A stretch of 63,063 bases of DNA. Origin: Hyphomicrobiales bacterium (GTDB taxonomy: Bacteria > Pseudomonadota > Alphaproteobacteria > Rhizobiales > Methyloligellaceae). Each line of letters starts with the position of its first letter. The stretch's first letter is position 1. The notes under the pieces are model-generated. The model worked only from the letters and a program-made list of their open reading frames with translations, did no database searches and was not told the origin of the DNA. Below, in pieces: positions 56,029 to 63,063 of the stretch. A program made the translations under genes and the position numbers. The DNA lies in NCBI GenBank assembly GCA_021775595.1, contig JAJFHN010000053.1:1-63063 (forward strand), read 5' to 3'.

Positions 56029-56151
56029 GTTCTGCCTCCTGTGTAGGAGACACAAGGTCGGATTGAGGGAAATCGACCGGTGTGCCCCAAATGCCACGTT
56101 CGTGACAAAACGCGATCTCTGCCGCGTTGTCTAATTGACTATCACATTTCA

Positions 56152-56176
56152 GCCACATTACAAACAGAAATGTGGC
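56152..56176. promoter_or_regulatory. inverted repeat, possible operator
   Basis: GCCACATT (56152-56159) and AATGTGGC (56169-56176) separated by 9 bases, perfect arms of 8. It lies about 125 bp upstream of the small membrane protein gene and about 130 bp beyond the bactofilin stop. No T-run; more like a binding site than a terminator. Confidence 0.45.
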
Positions 56177-56238
56177 CGCCCTGCCTTATTTGCACACCTT
56201 TGTATTGGCGCCTATCCGTGGCCGCAAGCCAAACGGCA

Positions 56239-56263
56239 ACGGCCCGCCGAAATGGCGGGCCGT
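56239..56263 (-). terminator. hairpin after bactofilin gene 1
   Basis: Perfect 10-bp stem ACGGCCCGCC / GGCGGGCCGT with a 5-base loop, 46 bp after the bactofilin stop. The T-content after it is low, so termination may be weak. Confidence 0.6.
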
Positions 56264-56309
56264 CGCGTTCATTCTTGAACCCGGCGACGAAGCCGGATGG
56301 GCGGTTCGA

Positions 56310-56780
56310 CTAGGCGACCCGCTGCAGTTTCGAGTTGCGCGCCTTGCCCGCATCGCCAGTGGTTTCCGATGCGCTGCTCTGATTCGGCGTGCTCTCGAAG
56401 ATCGACACCGGCTCGTCGCTGCGCATGGACTTGCCCTCAAAAAAGCCGCCGTGCTCGAGCTTGAGCGACTGGTGATGGATGTCACCCTCGACATGCGCCG
56501 TCGATTGCAACGTGGCGTTGATGGCGCGGATCGAACCGACCACGCGGCCATGCACATTGACTTCTTCGGCTGTCACACCGCCGGTGATGCGCCCCTGCGT
56601 GCCGATGACGAGCGACGCGCAATACACGTCGCCTTGGATTTCACCTTCCACCTGTATGGCGCCTTTGGAAGTAACGTTTCCCGTTACCGTAAGATCCGCG
56701 CCTATGATTGACGGAGCCATTTCGTCCAATCCTTCTGCTTTGATCGTGGTCTTCTGTTCACCGAACATGTCCGTATCCAC
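56310..56780 (-). CDS. bactofilin 1
   Basis: Cytoskeletal beta-helix protein of 156 residues. The bactofilin core (about 24-120) has the repeating pattern SIIGADLTVTGNVTSKGAIQ, VEGEIQGDVYCASLVIG, GGVTAEEVNVHGRVVGSIRA and VEGDIHHQSLKLEHG. Flanking tails are polar. In alphaproteobacteria bactofilins organise cell-shape and stalk enzymes. Divergent from a second bactofilin across a control region with a CtrA box. Confidence 0.92.
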   Translation of the reverse strand: MDTDMFGEQKTTIKAEGLDEMAPSIIGADLTVTGNVTSKGAIQVEGEIQGDVYCASLVIGTQGRITGGVTAEEVNVHGRVVGSIRAINATLQSTAHVEGDIHHQSLKLEHGGFFEGKSMRSDEPVSIFESTPNQSSASETTGDAGKARNSKLQRVA

Positions 56781-56832
56781 CTAATTGGCCTCTGAAGTTC
56801 GAATCGCTGAATTCAGATTGTGTTAATCGTGG

Positions 56833-56847
56833 TTAACGAAATGTTAA
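56833..56847. promoter_or_regulatory. perfect CtrA-type box
   Basis: TTAACGAAATGTTAA is an exact TTAA-N7-TTAA, the full-site consensus of the cell-cycle regulator CtrA. A further TTAA lies 10 bases upstream (56823-56826). It is 53 bp from the bactofilin 1 start and 238 bp from the bactofilin 2 start, in the shared control region. Confidence 0.6.
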
Positions 56848-57084
56848 CAGCGATCTAAGCGGCATAGCTCGATCGCCGTGATCAGTCGTTATCAACAGGT
56901 TTTCCGCCAGTTATCCCCGCGCGCAACCAGCGCGGCGTGTAGAAGTGGCAGCGGCGATTGCAGGACGCTATCATCAGCCAACTTGCGCTCCACAGAGAAT
57001 CAGTTGGGTGGCTATATTTGTTCGGCCAACCATGCGTCGCGTATCAATGGGAGGGCACGCAGCGTAGATTTGGGGAGCACAATA

Positions 57085-57567
57085 ATGTCGGAATCTGTTA
57101 TTGCCGATGACCTTCATATCAAGGGTGAAGTAACGACGACGGGTGATGTTGAGTTAAAAGGTGTAATCGAAGGCGACATCACTTGCCGAACATTGATGAT
57201 CGCGCAGGACGCCAGAATTGAAGGCAACGCCAGGGCCGAAAAAGTCGTGGTCAGAGGCAGTGTCGATGGCCGCATCAACGGCGTGCGAGTCACGTTGACT
57301 TCGTCGGCGAAAGTTCAAGGCGAGTTGATCTGCAAGGCGCTCTCGGTTGATGAGGAAGCCTATTTCGATGGCACATCGCAGCGCGTCGACGATCCCCTTG
57401 GCAACCCCAAACCGATTTCTGCCGAAGAGCACAAGCCGTCTCCCCAGGGGGCAAAACCCGCCAGTGGGTCATCTGAAAAGCCACAAGCCGCTAAAGACGC
57501 CAAGGTCGACAAGTCCGATAAGAGCGAGACCGATAAGGTCCGCCCGATGATTACGCCGACCACCTAA
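57085..57567 (+). CDS. bactofilin 2
   Basis: A 160-residue bactofilin with core SVIADDLHIKGEVTTTGDVE, LKGVIEGDITCRTLMIA, GNARAEKVVVRGSVDGRING and VQGELICKALSVDEEAYFDG. The last about 50 residues are Lys/Asp/Ser-rich and disordered. GGGGAG stands 8 bases before the ATG at 57085, which decides against a longer frame from 56878. Two different bactofilins back to back suggest a mixed or partitioned filament system. Confidence 0.92.
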   Translation: MSESVIADDLHIKGEVTTTGDVELKGVIEGDITCRTLMIAQDARIEGNARAEKVVVRGSVDGRINGVRVTLTSSAKVQGELICKALSVDEEAYFDGTSQRVDDPLGNPKPISAEEHKPSPQGAKPASGSSEKPQAAKDAKVDKSDKSETDKVRPMITPTT

Positions 57568-57756
57568 GCGTCGTCGATCTTCTCGGCCTCCAAATTCGGA
57601 CCGCCGCAAACCAGCCCCGCAGACGCAAGTCGCGCGGAGCTGGCGCGTGGCCACATTTTGGCATGCTCCCATCGAGGCCCGCTGCGGTCGGACCATGAGC
57701 GTACAATAATGTTATTGTGGCTGGCACATTAGTTTGCTGGTTTTTGGAGCGTGCCC

Positions 57757-58458
57757 ATGAACGTCTTTCTCGTCTCGGCCCATCCCGAACCAAAATCGTT
57801 CAATTCCGCCATGGCCCGCCAGATCGTTGATGTCATGACCGAGGCGGGGCACGAGGTCGTCGTGTCCGACCTCTACGCCATGAATTTCAATCCCGTCGCC
57901 AGCGCCGCCGATTTTACCGCCCGCAGCAATCCAGACTATCTCGTCTATGCGCTCGAGCAGCGTAATGGCGTCAAAGCCGGCACAATCGCACCCGACATTG
58001 CCCGAGAGCTCGACAAACTCGATTCCTGCGACTTGTTGATTTTGAATTTTCCGGTCTTTTGGTTTTCGACCCCGGCGATCCTCAAGGGCTGGATCGACCG
58101 CGTGCTCGTTTCGGGCCGAAGCTATGGCGGTATGCGGTTTTACGAAAGGGGCGGATTTGCCGGCAAGCGCGCGGCGGTCTCGATCTCACTGGGCGGGCGG
58201 CCGCACATGTTTGGCGACGAGGGCATCCACGGGCAGCTGACGGACATGCTGCGTCATTTGCTGCGCGGGACGCTCTATTATGTCGGTTTCGACGTCGTCC
58301 CGCCCTTCACCGCCTGGCACGTTCCTTATGTCAGTGACGAGGATCGCCAGACGATCCTGAAGGAGCATCGCGAATGGCTGGCGCGAATCGATACGCTTGA
58401 GCCGATGCGCTTCCCGCGAATGGACGAATTCGACGAGCGGTTGTATCCGAAGACTTGA
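57757..58458 (+). CDS. flavodoxin-like NAD(P)H:quinone oxidoreductase
   Basis: A 233-residue protein of the NQO1/KefF/MdaB group that reduces quinones with two electrons. Signature: VFLVSAHPEPKSFNSAMA (FMN/FAD phosphate loop), the NFPVFWFSTPAILKGWIDRV stretch and GGRSYGGMRFYERGG-like loop, with a C-terminal YVSDEDRQTILKEHREWL helix. GGAG lies 7 bases before the ATG at 57757; the GTG at 57751 is less likely. Confidence 0.9.
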   Translation: MNVFLVSAHPEPKSFNSAMARQIVDVMTEAGHEVVVSDLYAMNFNPVASAADFTARSNPDYLVYALEQRNGVKAGTIAPDIARELDKLDSCDLLILNFPVFWFSTPAILKGWIDRVLVSGRSYGGMRFYERGGFAGKRAAVSISLGGRPHMFGDEGIHGQLTDMLRHLLRGTLYYVGFDVVPPFTAWHVPYVSDEDRQTILKEHREWLARIDTLEPMRFPRMDEFDERLYPKT

Positions 58459-58494
58459 TGAAAGCGCCGGCCGGCCGGCCGTAAACGCTTGGCG

Positions 58495-58572
58495 CTAGCG
58501 CCCGACCCAATAAATCATGCCGATCACGACGATTGCGATCGCCAGCCAAACCCACCAATCCAACTTCATCAT
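58495..58572 (-). CDS. 25-residue membrane mini-protein
   Basis: A very short gene: GTGGAGGCAGCG then ATGATG, with GGAGG at ideal distance, 24 bp after the stop of the upstream membrane protein gene. It encodes two Met, a Lys-Leu-Asp-Trp-Trp start, one membrane helix (VWLAIAIVVIGMIYWVG) and a final Arg. Such single-helix peptides often bind and stabilise larger membrane complexes. It ends a three-gene operon of membrane proteins. Confidence 0.6.
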   Translation of the reverse strand: MMKLDWWVWLAIAIVVIGMIYWVGR

Positions 58573-58596
58573 CGCTGCCTCCACGACACCTTGGCG

Positions 58597-59298
58597 TTAG
58601 AGCTGGTTTCGGGAGGAGAGAACATAAGCGAAGCTCGCCAACAGCGCGCCGACGGGCGCGATGGTCACCGCGGTCGAGTAAGCCTCCTGCGGGGTGAACC
58701 CGAACAGCGGCCAGAAAGCAATCTGCGGGATGGCGAGCAGCGTGATATTGGCGGCCGCCACATTGTAGAGTAGCCAGTCAAAGACCTGGCCCGTGTCGCG
58801 GTAATTCAGCGCCAGCAACGTCATACCGATAAAGACCAGCCACGTAACGGCGAGACCGGCGTAATAGAAAATTCGGTCGGTGCCGCCAAGCGATTCTGGT
58901 CCCAACACGAATGCGACGCCACAGCCCAAAAGCGCTGCCGCCACACAGGCCCAGACAAAGATCCGAACCACGCCGGGCACCGTCTCGAGCCGCGCCGGTT
59001 GGCGGGCGATCGCGGCAACTGCGCCAGCAGCGCTCAAAGAGGCAACGCCGCTCGCCACGACGAATGCCATGAACAATGGCGCCCAAGCGGCGAACACTTG
59101 TGCATCGTGAGCTGCTTGCGCTTCCGGCCGCATGAAGCCCAGAAGATCGGTTCCCAGTAGGAAGCGCAGAAGGAACTGATTGGCAATAAGAAGCGTGGTG
59201 AGCAGCCCCACCGCGCCGATAACGCGCGCCGCGTCACTGCTTTCGAGCGATCGTGCCTTGCGCACGCCACCGTCGGCTTTATGGCTTGCTGCGCTCAT
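58597..59298 (-). CDS. polytopic membrane protein of unknown function
   Basis: A 233-residue protein with about six membrane segments (VIGAVGLLTTLLIANQFLL; PLFMAFVVASGVASLSAAG; FVWACVAAALLGCGVAFVLG; AVTWLVFIGMTLLALNYR; ANITLLAIPQIAFWPLFG; PVGALLASFAYVLS). No cofactor motif is visible and no family recognised. It follows the DUF2306 gene by 24 bp and precedes the mini-protein by 24 bp, giving one operon. Confidence 0.8.
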   Translation of the reverse strand: MSAASHKADGGVRKARSLESSDAARVIGAVGLLTTLLIANQFLLRFLLGTDLLGFMRPEAQAAHDAQVFAAWAPLFMAFVVASGVASLSAAGAVAAIARQPARLETVPGVVRIFVWACVAAALLGCGVAFVLGPESLGGTDRIFYYAGLAVTWLVFIGMTLLALNYRDTGQVFDWLLYNVAAANITLLAIPQIAFWPLFGFTPQEAYSTAVTIAPVGALLASFAYVLSSRNQL

Positions 59299-59322
59299 GG
59301 CTTTCTCCCTTGTCCGTCTTGG

Positions 59323-60069
59323 CTAGGCTATGGCCACCCGGCGGTCACGCAACCGTTGGGCGGAAAACCAGATCAGACCGAACAGCAGGCAGAAGGGCAG
59401 CAGATATGTCGACACACCCGAATTGATCACCATTTGGTTGAGTGGCAGCGTCATGCCAAAGACAACCCAAAACAGCCGCAGAACGGGAGTCGCCAGCACC
59501 AGCGAATAATTGAACGCCATCCACGCCTGGTGCGTCACGACTTCGCCGTTGCGGATTGCCACATAAGCGCGGATCGACGTGGCCAAAACCAGAAAGTCGA
59601 GCGCCCACAAGCCGATGCCGAATGCGGCGCCGCTAAAGACATCCCGCACGGAAATTGAGGAGAGATACAGCAGGCCCGATGCCATGCCGAGCCAAATGCC
59701 GAAAAAGTAAATTTTACCCAGCGTGCGGTGAACTTCGGGATAGCGGTTCCGGATTTCGCTGACAAACTGCGTCGCGCCCGCCGCGAGGGCGACCGCGCCC
59801 ATGGTCGCGTGCACAAACATGAAATAGCTGTTGGCCGAATAGGGAACGCGTTGCTCGACCGATACAGATCCCTCGCCAAATGAGAACTCATCCGAAACGA
59901 GATAAGCCTGGAAGATATTCCACCACTCACGCTGGCCTGTCATGTGGGCGAAGAAATACTGAAACGCCATTACCGCGTAAAAGAACAATATTCCGGCAAA
60001 CCCCGCCCAAAGCAGATTTTGCACCGTGCGCGTGTGGCGTGTCGGTCCCGTTGTCGCGGCAATTGTCAT
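59323..60069 (-). CDS. DUF2306-family membrane protein
   Basis: A 248-residue membrane protein with about seven segments. PEVHRTLGKIYFFGIWLG and NGEVVTHQAWMAFNYSL contain the His residues conserved in DUF2306, a heme-oxidase-like integral membrane family of unknown role. First gene of the three-gene operon downstream of an Rrf2 regulator; an inverted repeat in its upstream gap is a candidate operator. Confidence 0.85.
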   Translation of the reverse strand: MTIAATTGPTRHTRTVQNLLWAGFAGILFFYAVMAFQYFFAHMTGQREWWNIFQAYLVSDEFSFGEGSVSVEQRVPYSANSYFMFVHATMGAVALAAGATQFVSEIRNRYPEVHRTLGKIYFFGIWLGMASGLLYLSSISVRDVFSGAAFGIGLWALDFLVLATSIRAYVAIRNGEVVTHQAWMAFNYSLVLATPVLRLFWVVFGMTLPLNQMVINSGVSTYLLPFCLLFGLIWFSAQRLRDRRVAIA

Positions 60070-60116
60070 GGCTCGCTCCCTAAGGAATGCTGCGGCGGAA
60101 ACGCTTGCCGCTTATC

Positions 60117-60159
60117 ATTTGTGCTTGCTTCGATAACAAATAAAATTGCAAGAACAAAT
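60117..60159. promoter_or_regulatory. long inverted repeat, candidate Rrf2 operator
   Basis: ATTTGTGCTTGC (60117-60128) and GCAAGAACAAAT (60148-60159) match as inverted arms at 11 of 12 positions with a 19-base AT-rich spacer. It lies in the 110-bp gap between the Rrf2 gene stop and the DUF2306 gene start, where the operon promoter is expected. Confidence 0.55.
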
Positions 60160-60179
60160 TCCTCTGTCAAGGGCGTATG

Positions 60180-60632
60180 TCAGACTTGGGCTGCGAGATT
60201 GTCGCGTTGTAACTTGGAGCCATCCCAGGGCCTGTATACGTCGGTCAATCGAATGTTCGCCAAATCCGCGCGCATCTTGGCTTCCAAATCATCGCACAGC
60301 TTTTCAATCGTCGGGTGTACGAAGCAATGGTCAGCCCAGCCTTCATACGGGTCGTGCAAGCCGAGTGAGAGAACGCCCTGGGTCTGCACCGCGTCATAAA
60401 TATCGGCGAGCGTAATTGTAGAAGGCTCGCGCGCCAGCGTTACGCCGCCGCTGCTGCCCCTGCTGGAGGACAAGATTCCAGCCTTGACCAATCTCGAGAC
60501 GATACGCCGAACCCGAGAGGGATGCGTATCCACCATATGTGCAATGCCATCGGTGTTCACGCGCTTGGGATGATGCGCGCCGACAAATGCGGCCACATAG
60601 CAGGCCGTCACCAATTGGGTCGATTTCGACAT
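60180..60632 (-). CDS. Rrf2-family transcriptional regulator
   Basis: A 150-residue regulator with the Rrf2 winged helix: HPKRVNTDGIAHMVDTHPSRVRRIVSRLVKAGIL (helices 2-3) then SSGGVTLAREPSTITLADIYDAV. The three clustered Cys that bind Fe-S in IscR and NsrR are absent (only C97-like DHCF and KLC), so it belongs to the YwnA-like non-cluster branch. It stands directly upstream of the membrane operon and may control it. Confidence 0.88.
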   Translation of the reverse strand: MSKSTQLVTACYVAAFVGAHHPKRVNTDGIAHMVDTHPSRVRRIVSRLVKAGILSSSRGSSGGVTLAREPSTITLADIYDAVQTQGVLSLGLHDPYEGWADHCFVHPTIEKLCDDLEAKMRADLANIRLTDVYRPWDGSKLQRDNLAAQV

Positions 60633-60737
60633 AAAGCTCCTGTGCCCCTCAAAACCAGCAAGTCTACGGACGCGGCGGCTCTCAAGGGGGCATCAGAGGC
60701 GCCGCGCTGCTACATAGCATGAAATTGCATAAGCCGC

Positions 60738-61931
<1,194 letters not shown>

Positions 61932-62010
61932 TCATCGCCGGGCGCCGGAGAAATGAATTTGTTCTGCTGAGTTTGACGAACCCACTAGGGCCCGCTCCGC
62001 CGCCGCCGTC

Positions 62011-62511
62011 TTAAGCTGAAACGGGCGCGGCCGATCGCCGGTCGGTCCCTTCGAAATTCTGATCGACCTTGCGTCGCCGGTCGGGACCGAAATAGTCGCC
62101 GAATTCGACCCGAGAAAGCGGCTTGCTCAATATCGCCCGCAGTTGCTTCTCGAGCGAACCAAGCGATATCGGCTTGCGCAGAAAACCATCGACGCCAGCG
62201 CGTATGGCGCTGGTGATCGTCGCCGCATCGCTGGCAAACGACGTCATAACGATGCTGAGGCCTCGGCTTGGCAGGCCTTTGGCCGAGCGGATCTTACGCA
62301 CCAGATCCAGGCCGTTCTCTTTCTGTTGGGAATTGCTGATAAAAGCGATGTCGATACTGTGGGAGTTCAGAATCTTCATTGCACTGGCTTTGTCGGTTGC
62401 CTTGTGGATCGCCACCGCCCCAGCGGACTTAAGCGCGCCTTGCAATTTAGCGAATTCGCCGGCGCTTTCGTCGACGACCAGACAGGAAATTTTTGAAGGC
62501 ATCGGGCCCAT
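62011..62511 (-). CDS. atypical receiver-domain protein lacking the phosphoacceptor Asp
   Basis: A 166-residue single receiver domain with a basic tail. The acidic pair is Asp14-Glu15, Thr90 and Lys113 (LRKPIS) are in place, but the phosphoacceptor position in DIAFIS is Ser59 instead of Asp. The C-terminus YFGPDRRRKVDQNF is like that of stand-alone alphaproteobacterial receivers. It may signal by binding without phosphorylation. Start at the ATG 62509-62511; 62502 is an alternative, and a longer frame to 62652 is not supported. Confidence 0.75.
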   Translation of the reverse strand: MGPMPSKISCLVVDESAGEFAKLQGALKSAGAVAIHKATDKASAMKILNSHSIDIAFISNSQQKENGLDLVRKIRSAKGLPSRGLSIVMTSFASDAATITSAIRAGVDGFLRKPISLGSLEKQLRAILSKPLSRVEFGDYFGPDRRRKVDQNFEGTDRRSAAPVSA

Positions 62512-62727
62512 AGCCGCGTTCTCTGCGCTGATTGAATTCGCAACCAGTGTGCCCGAAACCAGAAAACGAGAAGTAAACAGCGCCCGACCGGACCGCGCCG
62601 CTGTCTCCGGCCAAACCAATGAGCGGCCCAGCGTCAGATCCAAATTGAGCACGGCGTGGCTTCACACATGCACTACTGCGGCAGCGCTATCGGCGTCTAA
62701 CGTGTTGCAGAATTGAGTCCGACCGGC

Positions 62728-63018
62728 TCAGCCGCCGCCCGACCGCATCATGTGCTCGTTATATTGGCTGTGGAATTCCTGGGCGTCGTTTCCAGAAAAG
62801 CCAATGCATGTGACATCGACTTTGGTCATGGGGAGGTCCAGGGACCCGAGATGGCGTTCGCCCTCATAGGTGAGCTGTATCACTACAGTCTTGTCGCCTT
62901 GGTGCGCAATCACACGGTCGCCAACAACATGGTAGTCCATGTGCCCCAACGCAGCGGGAATTTCTTTGAGGTAGGCTCCGACTGTTGTCTGAACGTCATG
63001 GGTTACGGTATCGCTCAT
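62728..63018 (-). CDS. small protein of unknown function, possible relative of the aor-operon pair
   Basis: A 96-residue protein with AAGGGGAG upstream of the ATG. It has an N-terminal helix (VGAYLKEIPAALGHM), strands (DRVIAHQGDKTVVIQLTYE), LGSLDLPMTKVDVTCIGF and a C-terminal helix ending MMRSGGG. The order and several positions (YE, LGSL/FGTL, P-TKV/P-AKI, final RSGGG/RGGG) parallel the proteins at 48671-49272, which suggests a shared fold; identity is low, so this is an inference. Function unknown. Confidence 0.75.
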   Translation of the reverse strand: MSDTVTHDVQTTVGAYLKEIPAALGHMDYHVVGDRVIAHQGDKTVVIQLTYEGERHLGSLDLPMTKVDVTCIGFSGNDAQEFHSQYNEHMMRSGGG

Positions 63019-63063
63019 CGAACAATTCTCCCCTTTACTGGACCGATTGCTGACAGTATTCCC

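Overview
The window looks like chromosome of an alphaproteobacterium, most likely in the Hyphomicrobiales (Rhizobiales). The grounds are the high GC content, the ffs-dnaX-ybaB-recR, pheA-kdsB-cycM and def-fmt arrangements, a GcrA C-terminal domain protein, a perfect CtrA-type box (TTAA-N7-TTAA), two bactofilins, a complete Tad/Flp pilus locus, and dispersed palindromic repeats built around GTCCGCTTYTGG...AGCGGAC. No tRNA, rRNA, CRISPR array, transposase or phage gene was seen.

Layout. 1-11.8 kb is housekeeping: a 47-residue-repeat membrane protein cut by the left edge, fmt, def, rmuC, a secreted protein, a VIT-type metal transporter, recR, ybaB, dnaX, the SRP RNA, nudC, pheA and kdsB. 11.9-21.5 kb holds a membrane-anchored cytochrome c and a Yej-type peptide ABC importer (two tandem binding proteins, two permeases, a fused ATPase) followed by a GhrA-type reductase. 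21.5-25.3 kb is a small accessory patch: a GNAT, an SRPBCC protein, unknown secreted proteins and several copies of the dispersed repeat. 25.3-30 kb carries overlapping arginase and ornithine aminotransferase genes, then an NlpC/P60 hydrolase and an M17 aminopeptidase.

30.2-44.4 kb is a whole Tad/Flp pilus system: tadD; a leftward flp-cpaA-cpaB-cpaC-cpaD-cpaE-cpaF-tadB-tadC run, with a 54-residue Flp pilin followed by a hairpin; a free-standing secretin N-domain protein; tadG; and two TadE-like pseudopilins.

44.6-49.3 kb is the most distinctive part: a probable tungsten-dependent aldehyde:ferredoxin oxidoreductase operon. It has a four-cluster ferredoxin subunit, a W-pterin catalytic subunit, an FAD/NAD(P)H subunit, a MoaD-like sulfur carrier, and two tandem paralogous ~98-residue proteins of unknown function; a methyltransferase gene follows. 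A very stable hairpin separates the catalytic and flavin genes. The electron path suggested is aldehyde, tungsten centre, ferredoxin subunit, flavin subunit, NAD(P).

50-63 kb has an isolated GcrA C-terminal domain protein, DUF1491, an SDR, rimO, asmA, small membrane proteins, divergent bactofilins around the CtrA box, a quinone-reductase-like flavoprotein, an Rrf2 regulator upstream of a membrane-protein operon that ends in a 25-residue peptide gene, glutathione-dependent formaldehyde dehydrogenase, a receiver protein lacking its phosphoacceptor, and a last small protein that may be a distant relative of the two unknown proteins of the aor operon.
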